Below, one piece after another: positions 63,926-64,000 of a stretch of DNA of 64,000 bases. Source of the stretch: Caballeronia temeraria (GTDB taxonomy: Bacteria; Pseudomonadota; Gammaproteobacteria; Burkholderiales; Burkholderiaceae). The stretch covers positions 391,412 to 455,411 of the forward strand of contig NZ_FCOI02000004.1 in the NCBI RefSeq assembly GCF_001544795.2. The letters are read 5' to 3'. The notes beneath the pieces were generated by a model, which was not told the DNA's origin, made no database searches, and was given only the letters and a program-made list of their open reading frames with translations. A program made the translations under genes and the position numbers. How positions within the stretch are numbered: the first letter of the stretch is position 1; the number at the start of each line of letters is the position of its first letter.

Positions 63926-64000
63926 ATGACTGACGTAGTGATCGTATCGGCCGCGCGTACGGCGGTAGGCAAATTCGGCGGCTCGCTCGCGAAGATCGCG
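63926..64000 (+). CDS. acetyl-CoA acetyltransferase (thiolase), 5' end only
   Basis: From ATG 63926 (GAGGAT 9 bp ahead) the first 25 codons read MTDVVIVSAARTAVGKFGGS, then LAKIA. This is the unmistakable N terminus of a PhaA/AtoB-type thiolase. The gene continues beyond the window. It condenses two acetyl-CoA to acetoacetyl-CoA, feeding polyhydroxybutyrate or fatty-acid turnover. A PhaA role is suggested by family but cannot be checked here. Confidence 0.85.
   Translation, partial: MTDVVIVSAARTAVGKFGGSLAKIA

Overview
The window is GC-rich DNA (roughly 62-65% by eye, with a few clearly AT-richer patches). Its gene content fits the Burkholderia/Paraburkholderia/Caballeronia group of Betaproteobacteria: acetoin dehydrogenase (acoXABC with acoR), modABC, a VgrG/PAAR type VI secretion locus, hipBA, a self-sufficient P450 and a phaA-like thiolase start. 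A parA-parB-rep block at 51.9-55.7 kb, beside a 660-residue tyrosine recombinase, indicates a secondary chromosome or megaplasmid with its replication/partition locus in view. A complete rpoD-type sigma-70 gene lies directly next to it. Genus and replicon identity are inferred from gene content only.

Layout: 1-2.4 kb, a LysR regulator (cut by the left edge) divergent from an MFS exporter, and a small hypothetical gene. 2.5-10.4 kb, a SET-domain protein, then an ECF sigma/anti-sigma pair leading a tightly overlapped lipid-modification operon (DUF1295, two cyclopropane-synthase-type methyltransferases, lipocalin, FAD oxidoreductase, DUF1365). 10.6-16.7 kb, a type VI island: a VgrG with a C-terminal metzincin-like protease, a probable periplasmic immunity protein, PAAR and an unknown membrane protein. 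16.9-25 kb, a PAS-GGDEF cyclase, an SDR/MFS pair with divergent LysR, a pyruvyl-transferase-family protein, vapBC and two lipoproteins. 25.1-30.8 kb, a PQQ-type dehydrogenase with cytochrome c, a candidate sRNA, hipBA with palindromic operators and a riboswitch-like remnant, a GST and an enoyl-CoA hydratase. 30.9-36.2 kb, modABC behind a ModE-type operator, nudK, a DeoR regulator and two exported proteins. 36.2-44.3 kb, the aco operon with lipoate ligase, a sigma-54 promoter and AcoR. 44.5-49.5 kb, miscellaneous genes (SDR, GST, chemoreceptor, small exported proteins). 49.6-57.9 kb, rpoD, rep, a candidate antisense RNA, parB, parA and integrase. 58-64 kb, mntH, an altered dienelactone-hydrolase fusion, a P450-reductase-ferredoxin fusion, an 895-bp AT-richer non-coding stretch, and the first 25 codons of a thiolase.

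The strongest candidates for something undescribed are: (1) the VgrG-metzincin effector and mosaic immunity gene at 10.6-15 kb; (2) a compact transcript opposite the rep leader at about 53.3-53.4 kb with its own promoter and terminator; (3) a roughly 63-nt sRNA at 26.84-26.91 kb carrying an anti-Shine-Dalgarno stretch; and (4) the ECF-controlled lipid-modification operon. No tRNA, rRNA, CRISPR array or insertion sequence was found.
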